Positions 34,845 to 46,141 of a stretch of DNA of 64,000 bases are shown here, one piece after another. Position 1 is the first letter of the stretch; each line of letters begins with the position of its first letter. This stretch comes from Monodelphis domestica (lineage: Eukaryota; Chordata; Mammalia; Didelphimorphia; Didelphidae). Made by a program: the position numbers and the translations under genes. The notes below the pieces were generated by a model. The model worked only from the letters and a program-made list of their open reading frames with translations, was not told where the DNA came from and did no database searches. The stretch lies in assembly GCF_027887165.1 (NCBI RefSeq), contig NC_077231.1, positions 125,691,487 through 125,755,486 of the forward strand. The letters run 5' to 3'.

Positions 34845-35060
34845 ACATCCTCACTTCAGTTGTTTTCTGTCATGTCTGACTCTGAAACCTTATCTAGGAT
34901 TTTCTTTGCAGATACTGGATTGGTTTTCTGTTTCCTTCTCTGGTTTGTTTTATGGATGAGAAAACTGAAGCAAACAGGATTAAGTGACTTGCCCAGGGCC
35001 ACACAACTGCTCAGTGTCTGCAGTCATATTTGAACTCTGGAAGAAAGTCCATTCCAAGAG
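34845..35060 (-). mobile_element. Marsupial tRNA-derived SINE, antisense
   Basis: TTTCTGTCATGTCTGACTCT, GATTTTCTTTGCAGATACTG, GATTAAGTGACTTGCCCAGG, reverse of the SINE type at 1588. Confidence 0.7.
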
Positions 35061-35311
35061 CTTGAATTTCCTCTTATTTCTGACAGACATGCCTCTCTAA
35101 AAATGAGAAGTTCCACCTAAGCCCACTGGGATTGGGGAAGTACACTCAGTCTTTGTTCTGTACCCAGAAATATGATTTCTTCCAGGTTCAGTCCTCTGGA
35201 GTCTGACTGGTAAGAGGGACCAGGTTCCCTTTTTTCCTCACACTCTTTTGCTTGTTAAATGCCCACTTTGGCAGTTCAGGGATGACTTATTTCCCCTATA
35301 GATTATTTTAG

Positions 35312-35560
35312 TAGTGATGGTGAACCTTTTAGAGATCTTAGAGACTGAGTGCCCAAACTGCAATCCTCACTCTGTATGTGAGCCTCCCCCTCCCCCTAAT
35401 TTGAGACAGGGGAAGGAGGAAGCTCTCCCATTGGTCTGCTGGATAGAGGGGCAGGTGATTGGAGAAATGTCCTTAGGGGAGTATGGAGGAAGGGAGGGGA
35501 GGGGAGCGGCTCCCTCTTCCATTCTCTTTCTCACATGCCATAGGTTTGCCAACATGGGCT
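35312..35560. mobile_element. hAT-type MITE (second family)
   Basis: Left end TAGTGATGGTGAACCTTTTA and reversed right end CATGTTGGCAAACCTA are inverted relatives. GACTGAGTGCCCAAACTGCA follows the left end. The 41049 element carries the same sequence in the opposite direction. The TSD could not be confirmed. Confidence 0.6.
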
Positions 35561-35734
35561 TATACTTTACACCTAGGGTTCCCCCCCCCCCAAGGAAGAG
35601 AATAAAAACATACTGAATATAGAATATAAATCAGGAATTGGACAGGTAATTTATTCCTACAAACAAAAGAAAAACTAACTATAAAAAGAGTCATAGCACA
35701 TATTAATATTAAAGCAAAATTATATATAACTGCT

Positions 35735-35965
35735 GTTGCCAGACCTGAGTCAAGAAGATTCATCTTCCCGAGTTCAAATGCAGGCTCAGACACTAGCTGT
35801 GGGGTCCTGGATGAGTCATTTAACCCTGTTTGCCTCAGTTTCCTCAACTATCAAATGAACTAGATAAGGAAATGGCAAACAAACTCACATATCTTTGCCA
35901 AGAAAATCCTGAGTGGGGTGGAGTAGGAAATGATTGAAAGTGACTGAAAAACTGTGAACTGTTAT
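35735..35965 (+). mobile_element. Marsupial tRNA-derived SINE
   Basis: GAGTTCAAATGCAGGCTCAG, TTTGCCTCAGTTTCCTCAAC, AAGGAAATGGCAAACAAACT, ATCTTTGCCAAGAAAATCC. Confidence 0.75.
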
Positions 35966-36379
35966 AATCTTCTGGGAAATTGATACTTAAACCTCATCAC
36001 TGCATAAAACAGCTTATTCACTGCTAATTAGGCACTGACTATCTCATCTTGGCTCTCAATTGTAAACATCTGCTAGCAAAACCAATTTTCTTGGTGGTGG
36101 TGGTGGTTGTCCTTCCCAAGAACAATCAAGAAGTTGCTGGAGATATCTCTCCTATATTCATTTAGCCCTAACCTGATGGAATCCAGGACCTTTGAGCTTC
36201 TCATATTCATATGGGTGCCTTCAAGCCTGGACATGTCATCTCAATATATATGCCCTTTCATCTATGATAAGTAAGCAATGAACATAGCAGTAGAAAAGGG
36301 ACACTTGAGGTTTAGCACATTATACCAGAATACAAGGTAATTTCAGTATTGAATAGTCTTATGGCTGGAAGCAGGTCTC

Positions 36380-36745
36380 AAAGTTCCCATGTGGTTGACT
36401 AGAACCAAAAAGTGCAATTCTGGAGACACCCCAAAGAACAGCTCCTATGGGCCAATTCAGTCTCTTCCTCTCAGTGCAGCCAAGGATTGCATTAGCTTTT
36501 TTGGCCATCATGTTATAGTCCTAATTTATATTGATTTTGGAGTCCACTAAAGCCCCAGATTTTTTCCAGACAGCTTTCTAACTGACTTCTCCCCATCTTG
36601 TCCTCGTGAAACCCAAGAATAAGAATTTATACTAACCTCGATTGGATGTCATGTTATTAGAATAAGATTAAAGCGCTTACCTGCCAATATCTCTTTGGGT
36701 TTTGACTCTGTCATCCACTGTATCAGCTGTCCCTTTTAGGTTATA
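36380..36745 (-). repeat. L3/CR1 LINE fragment, antisense
   Basis: AAGGATTGCATTAGCTTTTT, TTGGAGTCCACTAAAGCCCC, TGACTCTGTCATCCACTGTA are reverse-strand CR1/L3 landmarks. Ends where an L1 begins. Confidence 0.65.
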
Positions 36746-36749
36746 TTGG

Positions 36750-38480
36750 TAGGAAAGTGGAACAATTCTCACCCTGCTGATGACATGATGTTATATGTGG
36801 AAAATCCTAGAAATGAAATTAAAAAGTTAGTTGAAACTCTCCATAATTTTGGCAAAGTAACAGTGCATAAAATAAGTGAATTCATTTGTCATCAGCATGT
36901 TTATATATTACAGAAAAAGTCCTGCAAGAAGAGATACTCCATTTAAAATAACCAAACATAGAATAAAATGCCTGGGAATATACCTGCCAAAACAAACCCA
37001 AGAACTACTTGAACATAATTATAAAATACTTTTTACACAAATTTAAAGTCAGATCTAAATGACCAGAGAAATGTTCATTGTTTATTGATGGGTAGAGCTA
37101 ATATAAGTAAAATAACAATCCTACTTAAACTAATCTACCTATTTAATGCCATCCCAATTAAATTATCAAAATATCATTTTATCAAGTTAGAAAAAATAAT
37201 AAAATTAATTTGGAAGAATAAAAGATCAAGAATATCAAAGGAATTAATAAAAATGTAAAGGCAGGAGGTCTAGTAGTATCACATTTTAAATTGTATTAAA
37301 AGTGATAATTATCAAAACTCTACTGGCAAAGAAAAAGAAAGGTAGATAAATGAAGCAGAACAGACATATTGCAGACTGTAGGAAAAGCAGTTGACAAATC
37401 ATAGATCCAGGTTTTGGGGATAAGAAATCACTGTTTGGTAAAAACTGGGATAACTGGAAACTAGTAAGGCAAAAAATAATATTTTACACCATTCAATACG
37501 AAGAAATCAAAATGGATATGTGATCTAGACACAAAATGAGATACTATAAGTAAATTAGAACAGGGATACCTATATATATATATATATATCCGTTTTATGG
37601 ATAGGAGAAGAATTTGAGTCAATAAGAGATGGAGAGCAGTGTGAAATGTAAGATGATTAATTTTGAATACTTTAAATTGAAAAGTTTTGTAGAAATAACA
37701 TAAATGCTGCCAAGATCATAAGGAATGCAGAAAATATGGGGAGGAATTTTATAGACAGTCTCTCAGAAGTCTTATATCTGATATACAGGAAGAACTTTGT
37801 TAGATTTAAAAGAATCAGAGTCATCCCCGAATTTATAAAAAAGGGCAAAAGATATGAACAATTTTCAGATGAAGAAACCAAAACATATAAATATATGAAA
37901 AAAATGCTCGAAATCACTACTAATTAGAGAAATGACAACCAAAAGAATTCCGAGGTACCACCTTACACCCATAAGAATGACTAAAATGACAAAAGGGCAA
38001 AGTGACAAATGTTGATGGGCATGTGGAAAAATGGGAACACTAATGCACTGTTCTTGGAACTATGAACCAATCCAACCATTTTGGAGAACAATTTGGAATT
38101 ATACCCAGAGTTCAGGGAAAGAAGAAAAGAACCCAAATGTTCCAAAATATTTATAGCAGCTGGTGACAAAGAGTGGGAAACTGAGGGGATGCCTATTAAC
38201 TGGGGAATGGCTGAACTAATTGTGGTAAATGATTGTGATGGAATGCTATTGTACCATAAGAAATGATTAGAATTGGGAGAACATTACACACAATCACAGA
38301 ATTAATCCTGGAAGAAAAAACTGTAAAGGTTACTTCCAGAAAATGAAGAGAAAGATGAAATGAAAGACTTAATGTCTATGTACATGTTGGCCACCGTGAT
38401 ATCTTTTGTGATGAGAGAAAGGGGCTGGGACACTACTGGATGGGATCTATTATGTAGATATGAAGAAAAGTAAGCTAAAC
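36750..38480 (+). mobile_element. L1 3' half (ORF2 end and 3' region), sense
   Basis: Starts inside the reverse transcriptase at the FADD region (ADDMMLYVENPRNEIKKLVE near 36777) and runs to the ORF2 C-terminus. NWGMAELIVVNDCDGMLLYH near 38198 matches the WLNKLWYMLVMEYY end of the other copies. A TA run interrupts it near 37571-37590. Many stops and frameshifts. 5'-truncated. Confidence 0.75.
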
Positions 38481-38584
38481 ATATAGAAGATTCACCCCCT
38501 GGTACTCAAACTCCAAATTCAGTGTTCATTCCACTGCCTCCTTCCAACCTCCTTTGGACAACTTCCCATTAATAGGGAATGCCA

Positions 38585-39180
38585 ACAAATCAACAAGCCT
38601 TTATTTAGTTCCTAGTGTATAAAAATTCAGTAATATGATTTTATTGACTGTTTCAGTCTGATATACAAATAAAAAAGAAAATCCCTGTCTTTAAGGATTT
38701 TAAATTTAACTAGGAGGAAACAACCTGGTGATAGATAAGTGAATGAATAATACATAAGACATATAGGAAGGGAGGGAGGGAGGAAGGGAGAGAAGAATGA
38801 AGAGAAGGAAGTTAGGGAAGAATGAAGAAAAAGAAGAGAGGGATGAAGGAAGCAAAGAAAGCAGAAGGGATGAAGAGAGGAAGGATATTAATTAAGAAAG
38901 AGATAGATGTATGTGATGGGGACACTAACAACTGGGAGAAACATAAAGGGCCTATTGAACGAGGCTGAGCCTTTAAGTGAATTTAGATTCCAAGAAGGTG
39001 AAGTGAGGAGGGAGATTATTCCAAGGGTGAAGTGCAAAGGCATGGATATGGTAGGTGGAATACAGTTTAGGAGGAACAGCAAACATATCAGTTTGGCTGG
39101 ACTAGTCAAGGAGAAAGCAACTTCTTTAGTGTTTCCACTGGTAGTGAGTCTCAGAGCTAGGGTTTGAATCAAGGTCTTAT
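38585..39180 (-). repeat. L2 fragment, antisense, with internal purine tract
   Basis: CAACAAGCCTTTATTTAGTT and AAATCCCTGTCTTTAAGGA are the reversed L2 tail. An AGGGAGGG/GAAGAGA purine tract occupies about 38763-38885. L2-like text (ATTCCAAGGGTGAAGTGCAA) then continues. Confidence 0.55.
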
Positions 39181-41040
39181 GACTCTACTATCAATTAGCA
39201 ATCATTTATTCAGTATTGCCTAGTTATTCCACATTATGTAATTTGATGGGAACACAACATATCCTGTCCTTGAGGAAATGATATTTAGAATCAGTTTTAT
39301 AGTTGTCCTGTCCATCTGCATTTTCCACTTGAGATAGCATAGAGAATAATTATTGTTGGGGTCAAGTTTTAAATAGACACTGATTAAAAAATAATATTAA
39401 AAAATCTCCCAGAGTCCTGAGTTTATTCATTTCTTCTTTCTCTTACTGAATAAGCCATCTCACTTCTCATACATATTTCAACCTTCAACAACCTCCACTG
39501 CTCCAAATACAAATATTGCATTAACTAAAGGTAAAGTTTCACATTGAAATTACTGAGCCTATATAGGTGTGTGGCTACAAATAAAATAGTGCTTTTTTTT
39601 TGAGGTGTCCAAATTTCGACCCTAGGAACATAAGAGACAATATTCAACATTGTGTTCAAAATCAGGAAATTATGCAATATGATGAGAAAAATGAGGAAAC
39701 ATTCTGAGTATCACACTAGATGTGGATTGAACTGCAATTTTGGGGAAGTCAATGATTATCAGGATTTGGTTCTGGGTAGTGCTGGAAGATATAGATGTTT
39801 CTCATGCTGTTTTCTATTTATATAAGCATCACTACATCATTTTAAGGCCATGGGTATCCAGTATAATTCTGTGCTTAGGCTGCCATCATGTGGATATTTC
39901 AATTTATACACTTATTCTAGCACAAAAAGAATAAAGTGAAAAATGGAAAGAGAAATGAAAAGAAAGGAGAGGAGGAAAGAGAAAAAAAGTCTAAAAATTA
40001 AATCATAAAAAGTTAGATACCCAATGGATAGGATTTGGATAGGTAAAAATGGAAATGAAAACATAATGGGAAAATACAAAAAAAGGCAGAGATGGGAATG
40101 AGTGCTATTCTTTTTTGTGACAATCAGCCAAGTCTACTATACTCTGATGCCATTAAAACAATAGCATTTCATTCCATTAATTCATTCATTCATTAAATAG
40201 ATATCATGTTTATTAAGTTCATGAAACATAGAGTCAAAGATTTAGAGGAATATTCTTTGACCTTAAGTATTAGCATAAAAACATACAGAGTACATTTTTA
40301 GTCTTTCCCACAGTCGATTTCTGTTTCCTTTTGTGCAGAAATAAATGGATTAGACTAGATATCCCTAAAGTAATTTTTATCTTTAGAATCCAGTAAGAAA
40401 TATTATATGGAAATGCCTACTTTATCTCAGAATTAATGATTAGTCTGATATATGTACCTTAATTTTTATAAGAACAGATATCAAAGGACTCAAATTATTA
40501 GATCAAAATGCCAAAAGGAATGTCAGCCCAAGTGATGGGAAACCCTCAAGGATGATATTCTGAAGAGACATGTGAGGGAAAATGGGACAAATAATGTCAC
40601 CTAGGAAGCTCACCAATTGACTAACATTTTTTAAAGAAAGAAGATGGAGGAAAGGACAGGTAACAGATGATGAATATAACAACAAGGCATAATTTTCTAA
40701 GAATAGTTTCATGAATACTTAGGTTCAGAATGAGCTAAAGTTAACAAGGAAAGACAAGGAGAAAATGGGTTTAAGCAATTTCAGGGGGAAAGGAGGATCA
40801 GAGAGAGAGGACTGATACTTGGGTAATACAAAACTATGACAACTGATGAAAGAGAAGACAAAACTACTTGTTTCATAGTTGGTTTTTTTGTTTGCTTTCT
40901 TTTCTTTTGCAAGAAAAATGATTTTGGAATAGAAGGGAAAATACAAATATGGCTAAAAGCTGGGTTGATGGCCAAAGTAAATAAAGAGAATATCCAGCTG
41001 TTCTTGATAAATTCAAGTCATGTAGTTGAGAGAAAATATA
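39181..41040. other. No gene seen
   Basis: Unassigned AT-rich DNA. The ATTC/TTCA run near 40172-40195 and purine-rich 39945-39990 are simple-sequence patches. Confidence 0.4.
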
Positions 41041-41048
41041 TCCTAAGG

Positions 41049-41272
41049 CACTGTTGGCAAAGTATTGGCATGGGTGCCCAGCCAGCACAGGGGGAGCTGC
41101 TTCATTCCCCCTTTTCACAGTGCCTAAGGACATTTTTGTATGCCCTGCCCCTCTGTCCAGCTGCCTAAAAGGAGCACTTCCTCCCTCTGCTCTCTGGGGT
41201 AATGTGGGGGACTCACAGGCAGCTTGAAGTTGTAGTTTGGGCACATAAACTTGAAAACCTTTGCCAATGCTG
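41049..41272. mobile_element. hAT-type MITE, 224 bp
   Basis: Same family as 35312 but reversed. Left end CACTGTTGGCAAAG and reversed right end CAGCATTGGCAAAGG match as inverted repeats. Flanks TCCTAAGG (41041-41048) and TTCTAGGG (41273-41280) agree at 6 of 8 bases, a decayed 8-bp TSD of NTCTAGAN type. Confidence 0.7.
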
Positions 41273-41380
41273 TTCTAGGGCATGGAAAGAACTGGAAGAG
41301 GTAATTGCTGATCTGTGATCCTTAAGAGATCATGGAAGCTCTTCATATGGTGAAAAAAATGGCTATAATCCCCTGCTACA

Positions 41381-41660
41381 GTCCGGCATGCAACTTTAGC
41401 TATTATGGGAACAGAAAGCTGAATATTACGTTAGGGATTATTTTAGCTGATAATGCTGAGCCTGGTGGATCATTGGATTGCTTGAGTTTGGGAGTTCTGA
41501 GCTTCTTTAAGGCCAAAGTCAGTTTAGGGTCCATGCTAAGAACCAGCAAACTATTTAAGGAGGGGAAAAGTGTTCCAGTTTGGATAAATAGAACAGATGG
41601 CTTGTGTGCTTCCAGCCTTGGCTGAATAGGGAGATCCTATTGCCTCAAAAGCAAACAAAT
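41381..41660 (+). pseudogene. RN7SL: 7SL RNA (SRP RNA) retropseudogene
   Basis: The text follows 7SL RNA in order. CTGAGCCTGGTGGATC and ATTGCTTGAGTTTGGGAGTT correspond to 7SL GAGGCTGGAGGATCGCTTGAG. ACCAGCAAACTATTTAAGG and AGGGGAAAAGTGTTCCAGTT correspond to the central ACCACCAGGTTGCCTAAGGAGGGGTGAACC region. TTCCAGCCTTGGCTGAATAG and AGATCCTATTGCCTC correspond to the 3' Alu-domain end CTCCAGCCTGGGCAACATAGCGAGACCCCGTCTC. An A-rich tail follows. The 5' Alu-domain part (41381-41470) is diverged and seems to hold extra sequence. It is a dead retrocopy, not an active SRP RNA gene. Confidence 0.72.
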
Positions 41661-41663
41661 GAA

Positions 41664-41674
41664 TAGATAGATAT

Positions 41675-41706
<32 letters not shown>

Positions 41707-41712
41707 TATATG
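41664..41712. repeat. GATA/GACA microsatellite
   Basis: Units of TAGA followed by CAGA, grown next to the A-rich tail of the 7SL retrocopy. Confidence 0.9.
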
Positions 41713-42420
41713 AAATAAAAATGAAGGAGACCTTGAATGGTACTTCAGTATAGCATCTTCCCTGAGACAACTTCTTGAACTTTTTATATTATCTGGATCC
41801 CAAGGGAGCAGTTCATTATAACTCTCAGGGCTCTAACATAAAGGTCTGGGATTTCAGTATGTAGTAAAATGAGGAGTCCCCACTTGTGTATAGGGGTCCA
41901 CTCCCACATATGTAGAGGAAAAGTCCCATATAGGTAGTGAGGTCCACATGTGGCAAGGCCTATCAGTGGTGATGAGAGCTTATCCTTGTGTTGTGTTAAA
42001 GAAAATCAGGATAGACATTTCTAGCCTCTTCCCTGGCCCCATCCAGTGACTATAAACTCATCGCCAATGTTTCTTCTGTCCCTATTGTGTTTATTATTCC
42101 CCATTCCTAAAGTTATGATAGCTAAGAGCTCTCAGAGGTCCAGTAACTGAAGTGCATCACACAGTCTGCTGCTATCTATGAGCATATCTTGAACACAATT
42201 AAGTCTGGCTAATGGATAGTGGGAAGCCCAACAGTGGGGACCTAGTAACTCCTGTCCCATTAGTATGGTGCTTTCTCCTATATTGGTGGGGATGAAGGCC
42301 CAGACCTGTGTGAAAGTTGGAACAGAGTTATGGAGAGGAGAACTTCAGTTTTTGAGGGGATCCCCTTTTGGGACACTCCAAGGAGTGGTAAAGACAAATA
42401 AGGCCTCCCTCTGCAGGGGC
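41713..42420. other. No gene seen
   Basis: Unassigned, slightly GC-richer sequence. Nothing recognisable. Confidence 0.4.
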
Positions 42421-42422
42421 AA

Positions 42423-42660
42423 CTAGGAGGAATAATAGATAGAATGCCAGCCCTGGAGGCTCATCTTCCATGAGGTCAAATCTGGTTTCAGACACTTAGT
42501 AGTTGTGTAACCCTGAGCAAGTCACTTAATCTTATCTGCCTCAGTCTCCTCATCTGTAAAAGGAGCTGGAGAGAGAAATGACAAACCACTCCAGTATCTC
42601 TGCCAAGAAAATCCCCAAATGTAGTCATGAAGAGTGGAATACAGCTGAACAACCATCTCC
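42423..42660 (+). mobile_element. Marsupial tRNA-derived SINE
   Basis: GAGGTCAAATCTGGTTTCAG, TGTAACCCTGAGCAAGTCAC, ACAAACCACTCCAGTATCTC, TGCCAAGAAAATCCCCAAAT. Confidence 0.8.
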
Positions 42661-42839
42661 ACCTCTTCCACAAAGAAGTCTCCCTCTCCTTTGGACTCTC
42701 AACATTTTTTTTTCACCTTATCACTGAAAAATTCACCAAGGATATTACGGTTTTGCCTGAGCCTTTTGTATGCACTCTCAATCCAGGCTCCCTGGGCAAT
42801 TAAAAGCCCTTTTATTACTATAACAATACACAAATAGGA

Positions 42840-45006
42840 AATCGTAAGCGAATAAATGTGTAGTAGCGGTGGAAGCAGCAGAAGCACGAGGCTCGGCAGA
42901 GGTGGAGGTCCAGCAGACTGCAGAAGAGGCAGCGAAAGTGGTGGATAGGCGGGGTGGGGGTTGGCAGAGGCGGGGGTTCGACTGACAGCGGAGGAGGTAA
43001 GAGTTTCAAAGTCGCAGAATGAAGCTGAGCTCTGCCAAGCGGAGCAACGGATGACATGTAGGAGGTGATTGTGTTGGGAATGTATTCTCTCTGGCCTCAT
43101 GTTTGGGAACCGGCCAAATCGGAATCCTCACTGTGGAGGTGGTGCCTGCCCCTTCACCCCCGGGAGGAGTTGCGCCAACTGCTCAAGCTACTCGAGAGGT
43201 CTCCTGAGAGCTTGGGCAGGGGCGGAGACTGGAACGTTGACTTGATCTCCAGCGGCCAGTTGGTGAAGATGTTGCGATACATATAAGTGAATGAGTACCT
43301 CGAGTTCAAAGTGGTGGAAAGCACTTTTGTCTACAAGGAGGGCGTGAGATCTGCAAGGTGCGGTCAACCAAGACTGAGGCTCTGACCTCTAGTCTGATAG
43401 GCATATTTGAGAAATCCCAGTTTTAAAAGTTCCTGGTGTTCGTGGCAGACTTAAAGGAGATTGACCCCAACAGCCTTGAGGGTGTTGATCCTCCGCTATA
43501 ACCATATGAACACTTCTGTGTTCAAGAAATTTTGTCTTGTACCAAGACTTTACTGGCCATGCACTAGCACTACAGAACTGATGACTACTTGCATCAACTC
43601 TGCCTTGAAACCATCAACCGCATCTGACTCTTCAGAGAGTCCCTAGCTCAATATGAGAAGAGCCCATACTTGTGCCCTCTTTATGGCCTGGGTGAGCTAT
43701 CCGAAGGGTTTTCAAGATTGAGATCCATCTATGATGGGGTAATAATACATGCTGAATAATCCTGTGGATGCCATCATCATGGAGACTGGAAAGGTGGTGG
43801 GAGTGAAGGCCAAGGGAAAAGTGGCACATTGCAAACAGGTGATCTGTGATTCCAGCTACATCTCTGACGAGGTGGGAGAAGGTAGCCAGGCCATCTGAGT
43901 CATCTGTATCCTCAGTCTCTCCTTCAAAGACACCAACAACGCTAACTCCTGCCAAATCATCATCACTCCAGAATCAGGTCGCTAGGAAATCGGGCAGCTT
44001 ATGTGTGTATGATATCCTCTGCCCATTATGTGGCTGCCCAAGGAAAGTACACTGACATTTTCAGCACCATAGTGGAACAGCAGAGCTTGAAAAGATTAAG
44101 TCAGTTATGGGGCTATTGAAACCTGCTGACTGAAAGCCTGTAGCCATTAGTGACCTCTAAGAATCAAAAGACAATGGTTTGAAAAGCCAGGAATTTTTTA
44201 CTGTTCTCATGATGCCACAACTATGAGACAACCTGTAATGGCATCAAAGATATTTATATAAGCTCATGATTGGGACAGGCATTGACTTTGAGAACATGAG
44301 GTACAAATATAATGATATCTTTGGAGACATCTAAAGGAGATTACTTCTCTTAAAGGCTCTAACCACTTTCTCCACCCCTCAGCACCAAGTTTTCTTTTCT
44401 TCCTTCTTCCTAGTCTTTTATACTTTGGATCTCAAGAGGAAGGTTTGAGTGGGACACACCAGTCAGCAGCATGCCCCGGCCTATTCTCATTTCCTCCTCT
44501 GCCCCTTCCTTTAGGACTCTTTCTAATTCGATTCCATTTGTTGATCAAACCTTATCCTAGCAGGGGAAGACTGAGAGTTGGGACACCTTTCTTTCTCCTT
44601 GCCTCTCACCCTTGGGAGTCTAGACTTAATGGAAGATAGGAGAGTTCTTTCTTCCATTTTCTTCTCCATACTTGTTCCTCAACACATACAACATTATTGT
44701 CTTTGTTCTCTGGTTGTTCCTACATTCATTTTTTCACCTTTCTCAAACTCCTTGCTTCTGTGGTGCATTTTCTTTTGGGTGGTGGGGGGAGACTAGAGAA
44801 TGAAAGGTGAAAATAGATTTTTCCTCTTTTGTTTCAAGGGGAGACTGCTCTCTCTGTCCCTTTGCTTTTATTCTCCTGTGAACATTCATATATTTGCTGC
44901 CTGTACCAGTCTAATTAATGGGTATTGGCTATGTGCAGTATATGCACTGTGTATAATGCACTGAATTGTATTTCCAACCCTTTCTCCATTAATTTTTCTT
45001 AACTTA
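42840..45006 (+). pseudogene. GDI1P: GDI1 processed (retrocopied) pseudogene with UTRs
   Basis: Intronless copy of Rab GDP-dissociation inhibitor alpha. CDS-like part 43051-44334 against 1344 bp in the parent. Visible in order, in shifting frames: [36 protein letters not shown](S)TFVYK, LEGVDP, TGHALALQN-like, [51 protein letters not shown], and a final FDFENMRYKYNDIFGDI. VVE, EGVDP and FENM favour GDI1 over GDI2. Frameshifts begin within the first codons, about seven residues are missing after DLI, and several stops are present, so it makes no protein. GC-rich 42880-43050 looks like the parent 5' UTR and 44335-45006 the 3' UTR. An LTR element is inserted at 45007. Confidence 0.88.
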
Positions 45007-46141
45007 TGAAATAGAATATTTTAAACTGAGGGAACCATTACTTGTTGAAATACAGAAAAGTAAACTGAGAGAAACTGTTTCTTCTTGAACTGACTGCTGT
45101 CCTCTAGCTTATGACTAGAGAGAGCTGCTAGAGGGGAACCACCTTGAGGATCTCCTAGTTACAATGGTGATAGATGAGAGACACTGCTAGTACAGGGGAA
45201 TGCTGCCACACAGGGATACTGGCATACCGGGATGCTGGTAGAGAGGACTGCTTTGGGGGTGTACTCTGGGGCTTGCCTATTGATCCCTACAGATGGCTGA
45301 TGGATCAATCTACTTTCTAGCCTCCTTCCTCCCTCAATCACTCCTTTTAACAACCCTCTGCTCCCTGCCCCCTTTCTCCTCCCAATTCTTCTTGAAGTCT
45401 TTGGCTTCTTCCTTCCCCCCAAAGTGAACTATAAAGATCTTTTCCCTTTTCAAATAGGGGTTTATTGGGATAACAGGATGGGAAACTGAGGAAAGTGGGA
45501 TGAGGGTTTCCCTAATCTATAAGGGGAATTTGAGAGGGTTATGGAAATAGTCCAGTAACAAAGGTGAGAAGAGGAACAGTTAGATAAAGGTGAGAAGAGG
45601 AACAGTTAGATAAATGGAGGACAACAGCTAAGATCGTCTTTCTTCTTTTACAACACCATCAAGGACTCTCAGTTTCTCCTGGCCAGCCTAAACTCTCAGA
45701 GAGAGACAACCAACTCAAAAGCCAAGTTTCTCCTTCTTCTCCTCTCTCTGTGGCCAGAAAAACCCCAACTCTTGATCAGTCAAAATCTCAGAGAACACAG
45801 GGGTCTCCCCTTGATCAGAAAGCCCCCCAAAACAAGCCAGCATAGTCAGGGTCTTCAGCCAGTCTCAACTGCCAGAGAGAGAGTGACACTCCCCTTGATC
45901 AGAAAACCCCCCAAAACAAGTCAGCACAATCAGGGTCTTCAGCAGGACTCCACTGCCAGCTTCAACTGCCAGAGAGAGAGTGGCACTTCCAGCCCTTCCC
46001 CCTCGCCAGCTCAACTGCCACTCCTCCTGGGAACATTCTGTTTTAGAATCTTCATCTTGATTGACAAAACATGTCCCCAGCTTAGTCTCTTGCATCTTGG
46101 CTTGTCCTTCAAAATCTTTCTCTCTTCATGCCTCTTCCACA
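45007..46141 (-). repeat. LTR, left copy, minus strand
   Basis: Runs (minus strand) from TGTGGAAGAGGCATGAAGAG to a TATTTCA end. A CCCAATAAACCCC-type polyadenylation signal lies near 45455-45470. It is longer than the right copy, with two internal tandem duplications: a 26-bp unit near 45562-45614 and an approximately 80-bp unit within about 45785-45985. Confidence 0.75.

Noticed and set aside
41450-41660. Alu-like SINE
   Set aside because: It contains the central 7SL S-domain that Alu lacks, and the rest of the window is marsupial, where Alu does not occur.
42880-43260. GC-rich patch that could be a CpG-type promoter
   Set aside because: It coincides with the 5' UTR and first codons of the GDI1 retrocopy, so the base composition is inherited from the parent mRNA.
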